Shown here piece by piece: positions 53,192-60,502 of a stretch of DNA of 64,000 nucleotides. Origin of the DNA: Symbiodinium natans. Taxonomy: Eukaryota; Sar; Dinophyceae; Suessiales; Symbiodiniaceae. The stretch is taken from positions 292,501-356,500 of the forward strand of contig CAJNDS010002067.1 of the NCBI GenBank assembly GCA_905221605.1, given 5' to 3'. Position numbers and translations under genes: made by a program. The number at the start of each line of letters is the position of its first letter. Positions within the stretch are counted from its first letter, which is position 1. The notes below the pieces were generated by a model. That model made no database searches. It was not told the DNA's origin and saw only the letters and a program-made list of their open reading frames with translations.

Positions 53192-53836
53192 TTACGCCGG
53201 CTCGTAGAAGAGGTACACGGCCTCGAAGCCGTCCCGAGGCGGCGCCTCCAGGGACTCCAGCAGGCGGCGGCGGCGCTCCTCCGGGCCGGCGGAGGCGGCG
53301 TCGGGGTTGTAGCGCACGAACTTCACCGGCTCCAGGTGGTGGCTGCGCACGCGCTCCATGCGGCGGCGCTCCCGCTGCGGGCAGCGGAGCTCGTGCTGGT
53401 GCTCGTCGACCTCGAGCACACAGACGCCCCAGGCGAAGTAGAGCACGAAGTCGAGGCGCGCGAGCTCGGGCTCCTCGCCGTCACAGAAGTCCACGCGCAC
53501 CGTGCGCTCGAAGGGGAGCCCCGCCTCCTCCAGCCAGGCCGCCACGCGGTCCTCCCGCGGGCAGCCCACGCGGCGCCCCCTCGCGTGGCTGTCCAGGTGC
53601 TTCCGCAGGTCCGCCGGCAGGTGGCAGCGGTAGGCGCACAAGTGGCAGCGGTGCGGCCGCTCGTCCCGGTGGCGGACCCGCACGTGTATCTCCAGCCCGT
53701 ACTTGGTGCCAAAGCTCTTGTGGCACTCGGCGCAGGAGAAGGGCTTCTCCTTCGGGTGCACGGTGGAGACATGGCGCTGCAGGTGGCTGCGGCACTGGAA
53801 GGCCTTGCGGCAGTGCGGGCAGGGCTGAGGCGCCAT
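53192..53836 (-). CDS. C2H2 zinc-finger protein fused to a PD-(D/E)XK-like nuclease
   Basis: 214 residues from ATG 53,836. Three C2H2-type fingers: CPHCRKAFQCRSHLQRHVSTVH, in which the linker is normal; CAECHKSFGTKYGLEIHVRVRH; and CHLCAYRCHLPADLRKHLDSH. Then a compact domain: RLDFVLYF, followed by VCVLEVDEHQH, ERRRMERV and VKFVRYNPD. The D...ExDEHQH core with a following Arg helix matches the Vsr/DUF559-like endonuclease fold, and the RYNPD ending is shared by nucleases of large eukaryotic viruses that I recall. Likely a sequence-targeted DNA nuclease. Upstream is a 111-bp tandem repeat (53,921-54,426), downstream a paralogous-family gene on the same strand. Confidence 0.72.
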   Translation of the reverse strand: MAPQPCPHCRKAFQCRSHLQRHVSTVHPKEKPFSCAECHKSFGTKYGLEIHVRVRHRDERPHRCHLCAYRCHLPADLRKHLDSHARGRRVGCPREDRVAAWLEEAGLPFERTVRVDFCDGEEPELARLDFVLYFAWGVCVLEVDEHQHELRCPQRERRRMERVRSHHLEPVKFVRYNPDAASAGPEERRRRLLESLEAPPRDGFEAVYLFYEPA

Positions 53837-53920
53837 CCTTGAGCCGACAAGCTGCCTCGAGAACACAACAAGCACAGCCTCAGCAACAAACACTCCCTGC
53901 CCTACATTACGCAGCTCCCT

Positions 53921-54426
53921 CCTCCTTAGCTTGTAAGGAAGCCGATTTGCTGTGCAGTTTTTGCTCGGATCCCACGCGCCCCCCCCTCGAAGCACTCCCG
54001 GTCCACGTGGCCGTGTGCGGCAGCATTCCCTTCCTCCTTAGCTTGTAAGGAAGCCGATTTGCTGTGCAGTTTTTGCTCGGATCCCACGCGCCCCCCTCTC
54101 GAAGCACTCCCGGTCCGCGTGGCCGTGTGCGGCAGCGTTCCCTCCTCCTTAGCTTGTAAGGAAGCCGATTTGCTGTGCAGTTTTTGCTTGGATCCCACGC
54201 GCCCCCCTCTCGAAGCACTCCCGGTCCACGTGGCCGTGTGCGGCAGCATTCCCTCCTCCTCAGCTTGTAAGGAAGCCGATTTGCTGTGCAGTTTTTGCTC
54301 GGATCCCACGCCCCCCCCTCTCGAAGCACTCCCGGTCCGCGTGGCCGTGTGCGGCAGCATTCCCTCCTCCTTAGCTTGTAAGGAAGCCGATTTGCTGTGC
54401 AGTTTTTGCTCGGATCCCACGCGCCC
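53921..54426 (-). repeat. Tandem repeat of 111 bp, 4.5 copies, frame-preserving
   Basis: Units start at GCTTGTAAGGAAGCCGATTT (positions 53,929, 54,041, 54,152, 54,263 and 54,374), spacing 112, 111, 111 and 111. Each has GGATCCCACGCG and a CACGTGGCC or CGCGTGGCC variant. As 111 is 37 codons, all frames repeat in phase, giving an artificial-looking repeat protein on either strand. The array starts exactly after the integrase stop at 54,427 and ends upstream of the nuclease gene. It may be an untranslated spacer or part of a viral terminal region. Confidence 0.88.
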
Positions 54427-55525
54427 CTAGTTCAGCTCCCGCGGCGCCCTGCGCGGCGGGGCGTTGAAGTCGCGCAGCTGCCGCACGGCCAGGGGCAGCC
54501 TCCTGGCCGGCGCGGCCTTGGGAGCTGCCACAGGGCCAGGGGCAGGGCCAGGGGCGGGGTTGAAGTCCCGCAGCTGCCTCGCGGCCAGCGGCACGCCCGG
54601 CTGCGTGAGCCTCTGCACGGGCTCCCCGCTGGCCTTGGGCACGGGCTGCACGTGCTTCAGCAGGCCCTCCGTGCCGTCCGTGGCCCGCACCGTCATCGAG
54701 TCGTAGCTTGCCAGCTGCTTCACGGGCCCGTACTGGGGCTGGAAGCTCCTCTGGGCGTTGGTGGGGGCGCGGAAGGCCCCCGCCTCCGCGAGGCGCCGCT
54801 GCCGGCCCTCCGTGAGCTCCCGGTTGTGCTGGAACTTCCGCGCGTTGTCCTGGTAGACGCGGAACGTGGTGGCCGGCTGCTTCTCCACGTCCTCGGGCGC
54901 CGCGTGCACCGCCTCGTGCGGGCGCTTGTTGTACGCCTCCGCGGCCCCCTCCACGTGCTCCGCCCAGCCGCCCCCGTCCCGCGCCACCTTCCCGGCCAGG
55001 TCCCGCTTCAGCGTCTGGATGGCCCTGTCCACCACGGCCAGTGCGTTGCGGTCTTCAGGCCGCTTGTGCCGGTGCACCGCGGCCCTGAAACTCGTTGCCC
55101 TGGTCCGTGGAGACCACGTAGTTGCTCTCCCCCTCCACCAGCTTCGGGATGATCTCGGCGGCGGCCTGGGTCACCGTCTCCGCCTGCTTGTCGGGCAGGG
55201 CCTTCGTGGCCACCTCCCGCGTGAAGACGTCGGTGACCACCAGCCCGTACTTGTTCCTCCCCCGAGTGTTCTGGGAGAAGTCCACCAGGTCCGCCTGCAG
55301 CCGGTCGTTGGGGCCCTCCGCCGCGCTCTTGCCCAGGCTCCGCGGCTTGGGCGCGAGCACCTGCCGGGCCACGTCCCCCCGCAGGGCCTGGCGGGCCCGC
55401 GCCGCCGTCAGGTCCCTGCGCTCGGGGTGGTCCCGGCGGGCCAGCTGGTGGAGCTTCCTTGCATCCCGCACGTTGTACTCCTCCGCGAGGCCCCGGAAGA
55501 ACTGGAGCGCCGCCTCCTCCGCCAT
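54427..55525 (-). pseudogene. rve-type (retroviral/Polinton) integrase, disrupted by a 23-bp deletion
   Basis: ATG 55,525 follows the stop of the S74 gene without a gap (TAAATG). The N-terminal half (EEAALQFFRGLAEEYNVRDA, then NKYGLVVTDVFTREVATKAL and NYVVSTDQGNEF) holds the DDE core with Asp in VVTDVF and STDQG. At about 55,078 the frame breaks. The second copy at 42,560 has 23 more bases here (FGLEQALPE region), so this is a real deletion. The rest continues in another frame: HRHKRPEDRNALAVVDRAIQ, WAEHVEGAAEAYNKRPHEAV, a basic tail with repeated RQLRDFN. Integrases of this type insert viral or transposon DNA into the host genome. Together the two copies would define a gene of about 370 codons. 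Confidence 0.85.
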
Positions 55526-56602
55526 TTATGAGGCCGAGCGGCCCCGCTTCTTCTTCTCCAGCGCCTCCACGCGGGCCTGGAGCCCCTGGCAGATCCCCCA
55601 GAGCACGCAGCACATGCGGTTGTAGTCGAGCGTCACGAGCTCCCCGAGCTCCTCGTCCACGAGCTTCCCGCACAGCGCCTGGCCCACGGGCCCCGTCTCC
55701 TGCACCTCGTTGGCGATGAAGCCCAGCGTGCGCTTCTGGCTGCCGTCGGTGCGCCGGTACCACTTGGGTGCCACGGCGTCGAAGAGCTCCTGCAGCTCCT
55801 CGAGCCCCGCGGGCTCCACGCTGTGCTTCAGCTTCTCGTCCGAGAGGTTCTGGAAGCCGTAGTTCACGATCACCTCCCCGTCGTTGATCCCGCCCGTGTT
55901 GGCTTCCACGATGAGGTTGGCCGGCCCCGTGGCCGCCGTGCGCAGGAAGATGGCCTGGTCCTGGGCGTAGAGCTCCACGCCGCCGGCAGAGGACTGCTGC
56001 CCCGCCCGCTCCAGGAGAGGCTCCACCTCGCTGGGCCTCCCGATGATCTGCGGAGGGGCCACCTCGTCGGGCGGGGGCGCCAGGCCTTCGGGCGTGCGCG
56101 GGATGCGCAGGTTCCGGTCAATCCAGTTGCGGCCCCTGCGCGCGGCGTTGTAGAGGTCCTGCCCGTGCCCCGCGATGGCGGAGGCGGAGCCCGCCAGCCC
56201 CGCCGCCGCCCCCGCCGCGGCCTCGGCCTGCTGCAGCCGCCCCAGGAAGCCCGGCGCCGGCGGCGGGTTAAACCCGTCGTTTCTCAGTGCCTGCCCGGGA
56301 TCCACGGCCACGTCCGACTCGCTGTCCAGGTCGAAGGGCCTCGGGCGCAGGAAGGGCACGCCATAGTAGCCCTCGTTGGCGTCCTCGTAGGCCGCAGCGG
56401 GGTCCACGGTCGTGTGGGGCAGCGGCGCGGGCTCGGGCTCGCTGCTCTGCGGGTAGTCAGTCAACCAAAAATGTGAGGAGGTCAGGATGGATGCGTTGCG
56501 GTTCGGGAGATTGATGGGCAGGGGCTCGCCCTCGGCGATGAAGCCCAGCACCTGAGAGTAGGAGGGCTTGACGCGGAAGCCGTGCGCGCGCCGCTCCTCC
56601 AT
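55526..56602 (-). CDS. Fibre-like structural protein with peptidase-S74 self-chaperone domain
   Basis: 358 residues from MEERRAHGF (ATG 56,602; preferred over the ATG 21 bases upstream because TGTAAAGAC stands just before it, as at other genes here). C-terminal domain: LSDEKLKHSVEP, then WYRRTDGSQKRTLGFIANEV, LVTLDYNRMCCVLWGICQGL, and a closing coiled coil. This is the S74 intramolecular chaperone that trimerises phage and viral tail spikes and fibres and then cuts itself at the Ser of LSD. The middle (AGGVELYAQDQAIFLRT) is typical of the preceding beta-structured stalk; the N-terminus is Pro-rich with a Gly/Ala stretch. Probably a virion surface fibre or spike. A deleted second copy lies at 44,597-44,790, also just upstream of integrase. 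Confidence 0.85.
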   Translation of the reverse strand: MEERRAHGFRVKPSYSQVLGFIAEGEPLPINLPNRNASILTSSHFWLTDYPQSSEPEPAPLPHTTVDPAAAYEDANEGYYGVPFLRPRPFDLDSESDVAVDPGQALRNDGFNPPPAPGFLGRLQQAEAAAGAAAGLAGSASAIAGHGQDLYNAARRGRNWIDRNLRIPRTPEGLAPPPDEVAPPQIIGRPSEVEPLLERAGQQSSAGGVELYAQDQAIFLRTAATGPANLIVEANTGGINDGEVIVNYGFQNLSDEKLKHSVEPAGLEELQELFDAVAPKWYRRTDGSQKRTLGFIANEVQETGPVGQALCGKLVDEELGELVTLDYNRMCCVLWGICQGLQARVEALEKKKRGRSAS

Positions 56603-56606
56603 GTCT

Positions 56607-56945
56607 TTACATGAGGCCGCCATACACCCCTGAGTCGCTAGTATTCCGGCCAGCGGCCACGTCCCGCGCCATGCGGCGCACGCCCGCCCGCTCGGCGGGG
56701 GCCCACCTCAGCTGGGGGATCCTGCGGTTCACGGCGTCGGTCATGCGCCCGAGCTCGTCCGCGTAGCTCTCGCCCTCCTGGCGCAGCCGCCGGTTGGCCA
56801 GCCACTCGTTGAAGGCCCGCGCGTCGATGAGCTGCTGCTGCCTCTTGTAGAGCAGCGGCGTCAGGTTGTAGCTTGGGTACTGTTTGTGGAAGGCCCTCAG
56901 TTGCGCCGCTCCGGAAAGGGCATCATTTAGAGGATCAGAGATCCA
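56607..56945 (-). CDS. Short ORF without its own start, possibly expressed by +1 frameshift
   Basis: On the minus strand an open frame runs through the stop of the AT-hook gene and continues about 105 codons: RAFHKQYPSYNLTPLLYKRQ, QQLIDARAFNEWLANRRLRQ, DAVNRRIPQLRWAPAERAGV, ending VYGGLM. Composition is protein-like (even amino acid use, helical pattern) but no ATG opens it; the first Met is 50 codons in. The upstream gene ends CTC TGA TCC. Skipping the T would join the two frames (MDL-DPLNDALSGAAQL), resembling the +1 shift at CTT TGA in bacterial release factor 2 genes. Alternatives: lost start codon or an indel. It ends 5 bp before the ATG of the S74 gene. Confidence 0.45.
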   Translation of the reverse strand, partial: WISDPLNDALSGAAQLRAFHKQYPSYNLTPLLYKRQQQLIDARAFNEWLANRRLRQEGESYADELGRMTDAVNRRIPQLRWAPAERAGVRRMARDVAAGRNTSDSGVYGGLM

Positions 56946-57381
56946 TGGTGTTGCGGAGCAGGAGCTCGTGGAAGCGGTCTGCGCGGGAGAGGTGCCGGGC
57001 TTGGCGGGCCTCCGAGGGCGTCATACGGACGGGCTCGGTTGGCTCTTGCTGGGGGGCTGCGGGGGGCTCCGAAGGCTGTGCGGGCGCGGGCGCAGCCGTC
57101 GGAGGAGCCTTTGGAGGCTCGGCCACCACCGGTTGTACCGCCACGGTGGGCGGGGCGGGCTTCGGTTTGTTCTTGGAGCCCGGCGGCCTGCCTCTCCGCT
57201 TCGGCTGCGGCGGCTCGGGAGCGGGAACCACCGACGGCTCCGAGACCTGTGCTGGGGCGGGGAGTGGGGTTGCTGCGGGCTCGGGTTGCTCGGGCGCGGC
57301 AGGCTCGGCAGGCTCGGCCAGGGGCTCGGCCACCAAGGGCTCGGCGGCCACAGGAGCGGGTGCATCTTCCTGCTCAGCCAT
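56935..57381 (-). CDS. AT-hook, Pro/Ala-rich protein
   Basis: 148 residues, ATG 57,381 preceded by an A/T-rich AATAGATTAA stretch. Nearly the whole protein is Pro/Ala/Glu-rich and disordered; in the middle PKRRGRPPGSKNKPKP is a textbook AT-hook (GRP core in basic flanks) that binds the DNA minor groove. The C-terminus is a charged helix (SEARQARHLSRADRFHELLL). In a viral setting it could help condense DNA or anchor the capsid to it. It lies between the capsid-associated gene and the start-less ORF at 56,607, which may be its frameshifted extension. Confidence 0.65.
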   Translation of the reverse strand: MAEQEDAPAPVAAEPLVAEPLAEPAEPAAPEQPEPAATPLPAPAQVSEPSVVPAPEPPQPKRRGRPPGSKNKPKPAPPTVAVQPVVAEPPKAPPTAAPAPAQPSEPPAAPQQEPTEPVRMTPSEARQARHLSRADRFHELLLRNTMDL

Positions 57382-57397
57382 TTAATCTATTAAACAT

Positions 57398-58372
57398 TTA
57401 TCGTTCAGTGTCCAAGAAGATCAGGAAGGACACGCTGGTGCCCCTGGTGTTCACGACGTTGCCCTGGTAGTCGGTGAGCTTGAAGCGCAGGTGGCGCAGC
57501 GTGATGGGCCCGTGGAGCTGAACCCAGTGGCCCTCCGAGGTCTCGGTCTCCATGATGTGGCCCACGCCCTTGGAGACGACGATCTTGCAGAGGATGTCGT
57601 GACCCAGCGGACCCACCGTGGTCTCGCCGTTGGCCAGCGACGGGCACCTAAGATACAATTCACTGTACACGTTCATCTGGACGAACACGAAGCGCTGCAC
57701 GGAGCCCGTGATGTAACTGGGGCCCAGGAGGTGGTTGATGCTCAGGGGCTTGCTGGGCGAGGCGCCCGGCGGGTAGGAGCCCGTGCCCGGGAAGCGCTGC
57801 CGGAGCTCGGCGTCGTTGAGGATCAGGCGCACACCGTCGTAGGTGACGTCCAGCTCGTTCGTCTCAGCCGTGTACGTGGCCGCGGCGAAGTTGCTGCTGA
57901 TCCACGCGGCCAGCCGAGGGCCCGTGTACGCGCCCACGGGGAGCTCGGCGTAGTGCAGGGTGCCCGCCACCTCGTCTTCCCAGTACAGGAACGTCCCGCG
58001 GTCCGTGCTCAGGAAGGCGTCGGCGATGCGCACCTTGTAGACGGCCAGCTTGGCCCCGCTCTGGATGTGCACGCTCTCGCCGATGTCGAAGGAGAAGTCG
58101 GAGTCCGTGCCCTGCGCGCGGAGGCGCGAGTCCACATAGATGGAGGTCATGAGCTTTCTCTTACGGTGGAAAATCCCCGTGCGCCGCGCCGGGAACTCGC
58201 TGACGGCCGACTCCTCCGAGACCTGCCGGGGCCGCTCGGGCGGGGGCCAGTGGCGGCTCGGGTCGTAGACGCCCGTGGTCGTGGTGCAGCACCTAAGGTT
58301 GTTGCACTCGGTCTCGCACAGGGGCCCTCCCCCCAGCAGCTTGGCCGCCATCTGGCTCAGCAGGCTGCCCAT
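57398..58372 (-). CDS. Capsid-associated protein, penton/minor-capsid-like
   Basis: 324 residues. After a short Cys-rich and basic leader, from residue 75 it reads TSIYVDSRLRAQGTDSDFSF, then AKLAVYKVRIADAF. An xxDSRxRxxGTxSDFxxxI start followed by beta strands is typical of penton or minor capsid proteins of Polinton-like viruses and giant viruses. The rest is beta-rich (LHYAELPVGAYTG; VQRFVFVQMNVYSELYLRCP; ITLRHLRFKLTDYQGNVVNT) as expected of a jelly roll. Its start overlaps the end of the packaging ATPase by 80 bp, and capsid and packaging genes are commonly neighbours. An alternative start is Met74. No major capsid protein gene is visible in the window. Confidence 0.65.
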   Translation of the reverse strand: MGSLLSQMAAKLLGGGPLCETECNNLRCCTTTTGVYDPSRHWPPPERPRQVSEESAVSEFPARRTGIFHRKRKLMTSIYVDSRLRAQGTDSDFSFDIGESVHIQSGAKLAVYKVRIADAFLSTDRGTFLYWEDEVAGTLHYAELPVGAYTGPRLAAWISSNFAAATYTAETNELDVTYDGVRLILNDAELRQRFPGTGSYPPGASPSKPLSINHLLGPSYITGSVQRFVFVQMNVYSELYLRCPSLANGETTVGPLGHDILCKIVVSKGVGHIMETETSEGHWVQLHGPITLRHLRFKLTDYQGNVVNTRGTSVSFLIFLDTER

Positions 58373-59120
58373 CGCCGTTTAGGAGGAACTTCCGGTCGAA
58401 GCGCACCCAAAACATGTCTTCCTTGGGCGCGCGGAGGTTCACCATCCAAAAGGAATAGGGCTCACGCGTGGCCTCCTCGTACATGGCGTAGAGGGTCTCC
58501 TTCGGCAGCATGGCGGAGAGCTCCTCCACCAGGGCGTCCAGCTCCAGCTGGTTCCGCAGGCGAAACACGCAGTAAAACATCACGTTGACCCGCACGGCGG
58601 AGCTCATCAGCCGTAGCTTCTGGGTGCTCACCCAGGTATTTATGCAGAAGTGCCGGCCGCGGATGAAGAGCGTGTCCAGCACGCCGTCCCCCGTCTTGCG
58701 GTGGACCGCGGGGTTATCCGCGTGATCGTCGAGGACCACCAAAACAGAGTAAAGTTTTTTCAGGCCCAGTTCCTTACTCTTCTGCGTGATACGCTTCTGG
58801 TCGGCGATAATTTTCCGGAGCGCCCCCTCGTCCCAGTCCTCGAAGAAGCACTGCTCTCGGTCCGTGTTCACGCCCAGCTCGTCCCTGACGTAGTCCTTTA
58901 CGGGCTGCCAGGCGGAATCGACCATGCAAGAGGGCGAAAAAACAAAGATGCGCTCAAAGCAGCCCCGGTACTGCTCCAAAATCATCGACACGAGCAGAAC
59001 AGTCTTCCCGCTGGCCGAGGGCGCGCAAAGGATCCCGTTGGCGGGAGGTTTGCAGACCACCGGATCGGGCGGCTGCTTGACGGTGTAGTCGGGCGTCTTG
59101 AAGAGACGCACCTTGCCCAT
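58293..59120 (-). CDS. A32-type genome packaging ATPase
   Basis: 275 residues of the FtsK/HerA-A32 class that pumps DNA into viral capsids. Walker A reads CAPSASGKT (about residues 32-40; Ala in place of the first Gly), Walker B LVVLDDHAD, and the later STQKLRLM with AVRVNVMFYCVFR matches the sensor and arginine region of A32 proteins. ATG 59,120 is preceded by GGTAAAGA. The family-typical end (FWVRFDRKFL) is followed by 30 unusual residues overlapping the next gene; one base less would give a stop at once (TAA just before the next ATG), so the natural stop may have been lost. This is the strongest evidence that the locus is of DNA-virus origin. Confidence 0.88.
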   Translation of the reverse strand: MGKVRLFKTPDYTVKQPPDPVVCKPPANGILCAPSASGKTVLLVSMILEQYRGCFERIFVFSPSCMVDSAWQPVKDYVRDELGVNTDREQCFFEDWDEGALRKIIADQKRITQKSKELGLKKLYSVLVVLDDHADNPAVHRKTGDGVLDTLFIRGRHFCINTWVSTQKLRLMSSAVRVNVMFYCVFRLRNQLELDALVEELSAMLPKETLYAMYEEATREPYSFWMVNLRAPKEDMFWVRFDRKFLLNGDGQPAEPDGGQAAGGRAPVRDRVQQP

Positions 59121-59135
59121 TCTTTACCCAGAGCG
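59112..59135 (-). promoter_or_regulatory. GGTAAAGA motif before the ATPase start
   Basis: GGGTAAAGAATGG: the A-rich GTAAA motif lies immediately before the ATG. The same kind of element precedes 56,602 (TGTAAAGACATGG), 59,737 (GGTAAAACAAAATG) and 60,503 (GGTAATAAATCATG), all in otherwise very GC-rich DNA. Probably a short virus-type promoter or start context. Confidence 0.5.
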
Positions 59136-59157
59136 CGCGGTAGCACTCGTGGACATT

Positions 59158-59737
59158 TTAACTGACGCTCCCGGCAATCTCGTCGCAGAGGGCGGGAGGA
59201 ATGGAGTACAGATCGTCCCTGGAGAAGCTGCCCTCATAGCCTCTGCGGGAGCCCCGCTGCGCGCTCGCCGGGTGCCCCCGTCCGTCGTAGGCCTCGCAGC
59301 GGTCGCCCTTCCTGCAGACGCCGCGGGAGGGCGTCCAGGGCAGGTTGCCCCAGATCCTCGTGGGTTTACGGTACAAATAGCCGAACTTGCAGTAGGTGAC
59401 ATCGTGGTAGGGCAGCCCGGCCATGTACTCGCGCGTCTTCAGCAGCCCCGTGGCTGGGTTCTCGAGGGCCCACCACCTCCTTGAGGACCAGCGCGTCGCC
59501 GGCCGGCAGGTCGCGGGGGCGGTTCCTGAGGGCCATGGAGAACTCGGTGCACACGGGGCTCGCCCACACCATGTCGAAGTGGCCGGGAGCGTAGTCCCTG
59601 TAGTGCCATTGGAGGATGTCGCAGCAGATGGTCGGGCGGGCCTTGGCGTTCAGGTCGAGGCTCGTGACCTCCCAGCCGCGGGCCTCGAAGGCGCGGCCCA
59701 CGGACCCCGTGCCCGAGAAGAGCTCGAGCAGCCGCAT
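59158..59737 (-). pseudogene. C5-cytosine DNA methyltransferase, disrupted by a small deletion
   Basis: N-terminal part from ATG 59,737: MRLLELFSGTGSVGRAFEAR (SAM-binding motif I), SLDLNAKARPTICCDILQWH, and the catalytic motif ASPVCTEFS (Val where most have Pro; the Cys is kept). After ALVLKE the frame breaks at about 59,470. The rest lies one base over: WWALENPATGLLKTREYMAG (ENP motif), HDVTYCKFGYLYRKPTRIWG, and a Cys-rich end to 59,158. About eight residues expected before the WW are missing, so this is a deletion and not only a misread base. Such enzymes occur in algal viruses and protect or mark viral DNA. Confidence 0.8.
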
Positions 59738-59743
59738 TTTGTT

Positions 59744-59866
59744 TTACCGCGGTTCCTCCCACGGTCTCGCGAGGACCCACAGCACGGCGACGCCGCCGGC
59801 CAGCGTCAGCGCGACGCACAGAAACTCCCCGAAGCTCACGGGGCTGGCGCGTTCACAGGGCGACAT
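59744..59866 (-). CDS. Small membrane protein, 40 residues
   Basis: MSPCERASPVSFGEFLCVAL followed by TLAGGVAVLWVLARPW: one transmembrane helix and a short basic tail. ATG 59,866 is preceded by the A-rich AGAAAAAAT and faces the plus-strand gene at 59,898 across 31 bp. A longer version from 59,935 would overlap that gene. Its stop is only 6 bp before the methyltransferase ATG. Many DNA viruses carry such single-span virion proteins, but no homology can be claimed. Confidence 0.5.
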   Translation of the reverse strand: MSPCERASPVSFGEFLCVALTLAGGVAVLWVLARPWEEPR

Positions 59867-59897
59867 ATTTTTTCTGCCGAGAATAAAAACCGGGAGC
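59867..59897. promoter_or_regulatory. A/T-rich divergent promoter region
   Basis: Only 31 bp separate two divergent start codons. Plus strand: TTTTTTCTGCCGAGAATAAA, then AACCGGGAGC before the ATG. Both directions thus have an A-rich motif close to the ATG, in contrast to the GC-rich surroundings. Confidence 0.5.
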
Positions 59898-60458
59898 ATG
59901 ACGATTTTGCTGGGCAACATTCTGACCAACAGCAAGGGAGGTCGCTATATCCCGCTGCGTACGGAGGGCGGCAGCGATGTGCCCACATGGAAGAGCGACT
60001 GGCTCAAAGTGATTTGGAACCCATCCTGCTACGGCGACCCCGAGGCGGTGCGCGTGTCCATGTGCCTGGAGCCCGACGAGGCCGCCCGGGCCTTCTTCCG
60101 CGAAACGGAGGAGCTGGTGACCAAGGCGCTGTCGGAGCACTCTCAGCGCGACTCCCGCATCTTCGGCAAGCCCCTGAAGCCCGAGGAGGTGAAGGAGCGG
60201 ATGGCCAGCGCGCTGAAGACCAGCACCCGCGGCACGGAGTTCCTCAAGTTGAAATTGAACTACGACAAGATACGCCTGTGGGGACCAGACGGCGAGGAGC
60301 TCCCTGTGCAGAAGTGGGCCCTGCAAGGTTGCTTGTGTAAAGTCCACGTGGAGCTGCGCCAGGTCTGGCTGATGAGCTCCCAGTGCGGCGTGCTGGCGGA
60401 GGTCACGGACGTGATGCTGCAGCAGGCCGAGCCGCCCAAGCCGCAATGCCCCTTCTAA
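59898..60458 (+). CDS. Hypothetical protein, possible single-stranded DNA-binding protein
   Basis: 186 residues starting MTILLGNILTNSKGGRYIPL. This ATG is chosen because an upstream one at 59,616 would overlap the methyltransferase and small membrane genes. Helical middle with PLKPEEVKERMASALKTSTR, then a beta-rich C-terminal half: FLKLKLNYDKIRLWGPDGEE, WALQGCLCKVHVELRQVWLM and GVLAEVTDVML. The strand pattern ending in a W..G.. and hydrophobic segments is reminiscent of viral OB-fold DNA-binding proteins, and its place just before the replication gene fits. This is inference from pattern only. Confidence 0.5.
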   Translation: MTILLGNILTNSKGGRYIPLRTEGGSDVPTWKSDWLKVIWNPSCYGDPEAVRVSMCLEPDEAARAFFRETEELVTKALSEHSQRDSRIFGKPLKPEEVKERMASALKTSTRGTEFLKLKLNYDKIRLWGPDGEELPVQKWALQGCLCKVHVELRQVWLMSSQCGVLAEVTDVMLQQAEPPKPQCPF

Positions 60459-60487
60459 ACGCGTTCGACCGACCGCCGCCGCCGAGG

Positions 60488-60502
60488 GGGCGGTAATAAA
60501 TC
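60488..60502 (+). promoter_or_regulatory. GGTAATAAATC motif between the two plus-strand genes
   Basis: The 44-bp gap holds GGGCGGTAATAAATC directly before the ATG at 60,503. It resembles the GTAAA-type element at the other late-type genes. AATAAA could also serve as a polyadenylation signal for the gene ending at 60,458. Confidence 0.45.

Noticed and set aside
53926-54420. Repeat protein with 37-residue units on the minus strand
   Set aside because: Frame is open only because the 111-bp DNA unit lacks stops; no start context or motif. Kept as a repeat.
53921-54426. CRISPR array
   Set aside because: The units are contiguous tandem copies without unique spacers. The same holds for the other regular repeats here, and the DNA is eukaryotic in character.
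57398-58372. Assignment as the major capsid protein
   Set aside because: The DSRxRxxGTxSDF start and length of about 320 fit penton or minor capsid proteins better than a double-jelly-roll major capsid protein of 450-650 residues.
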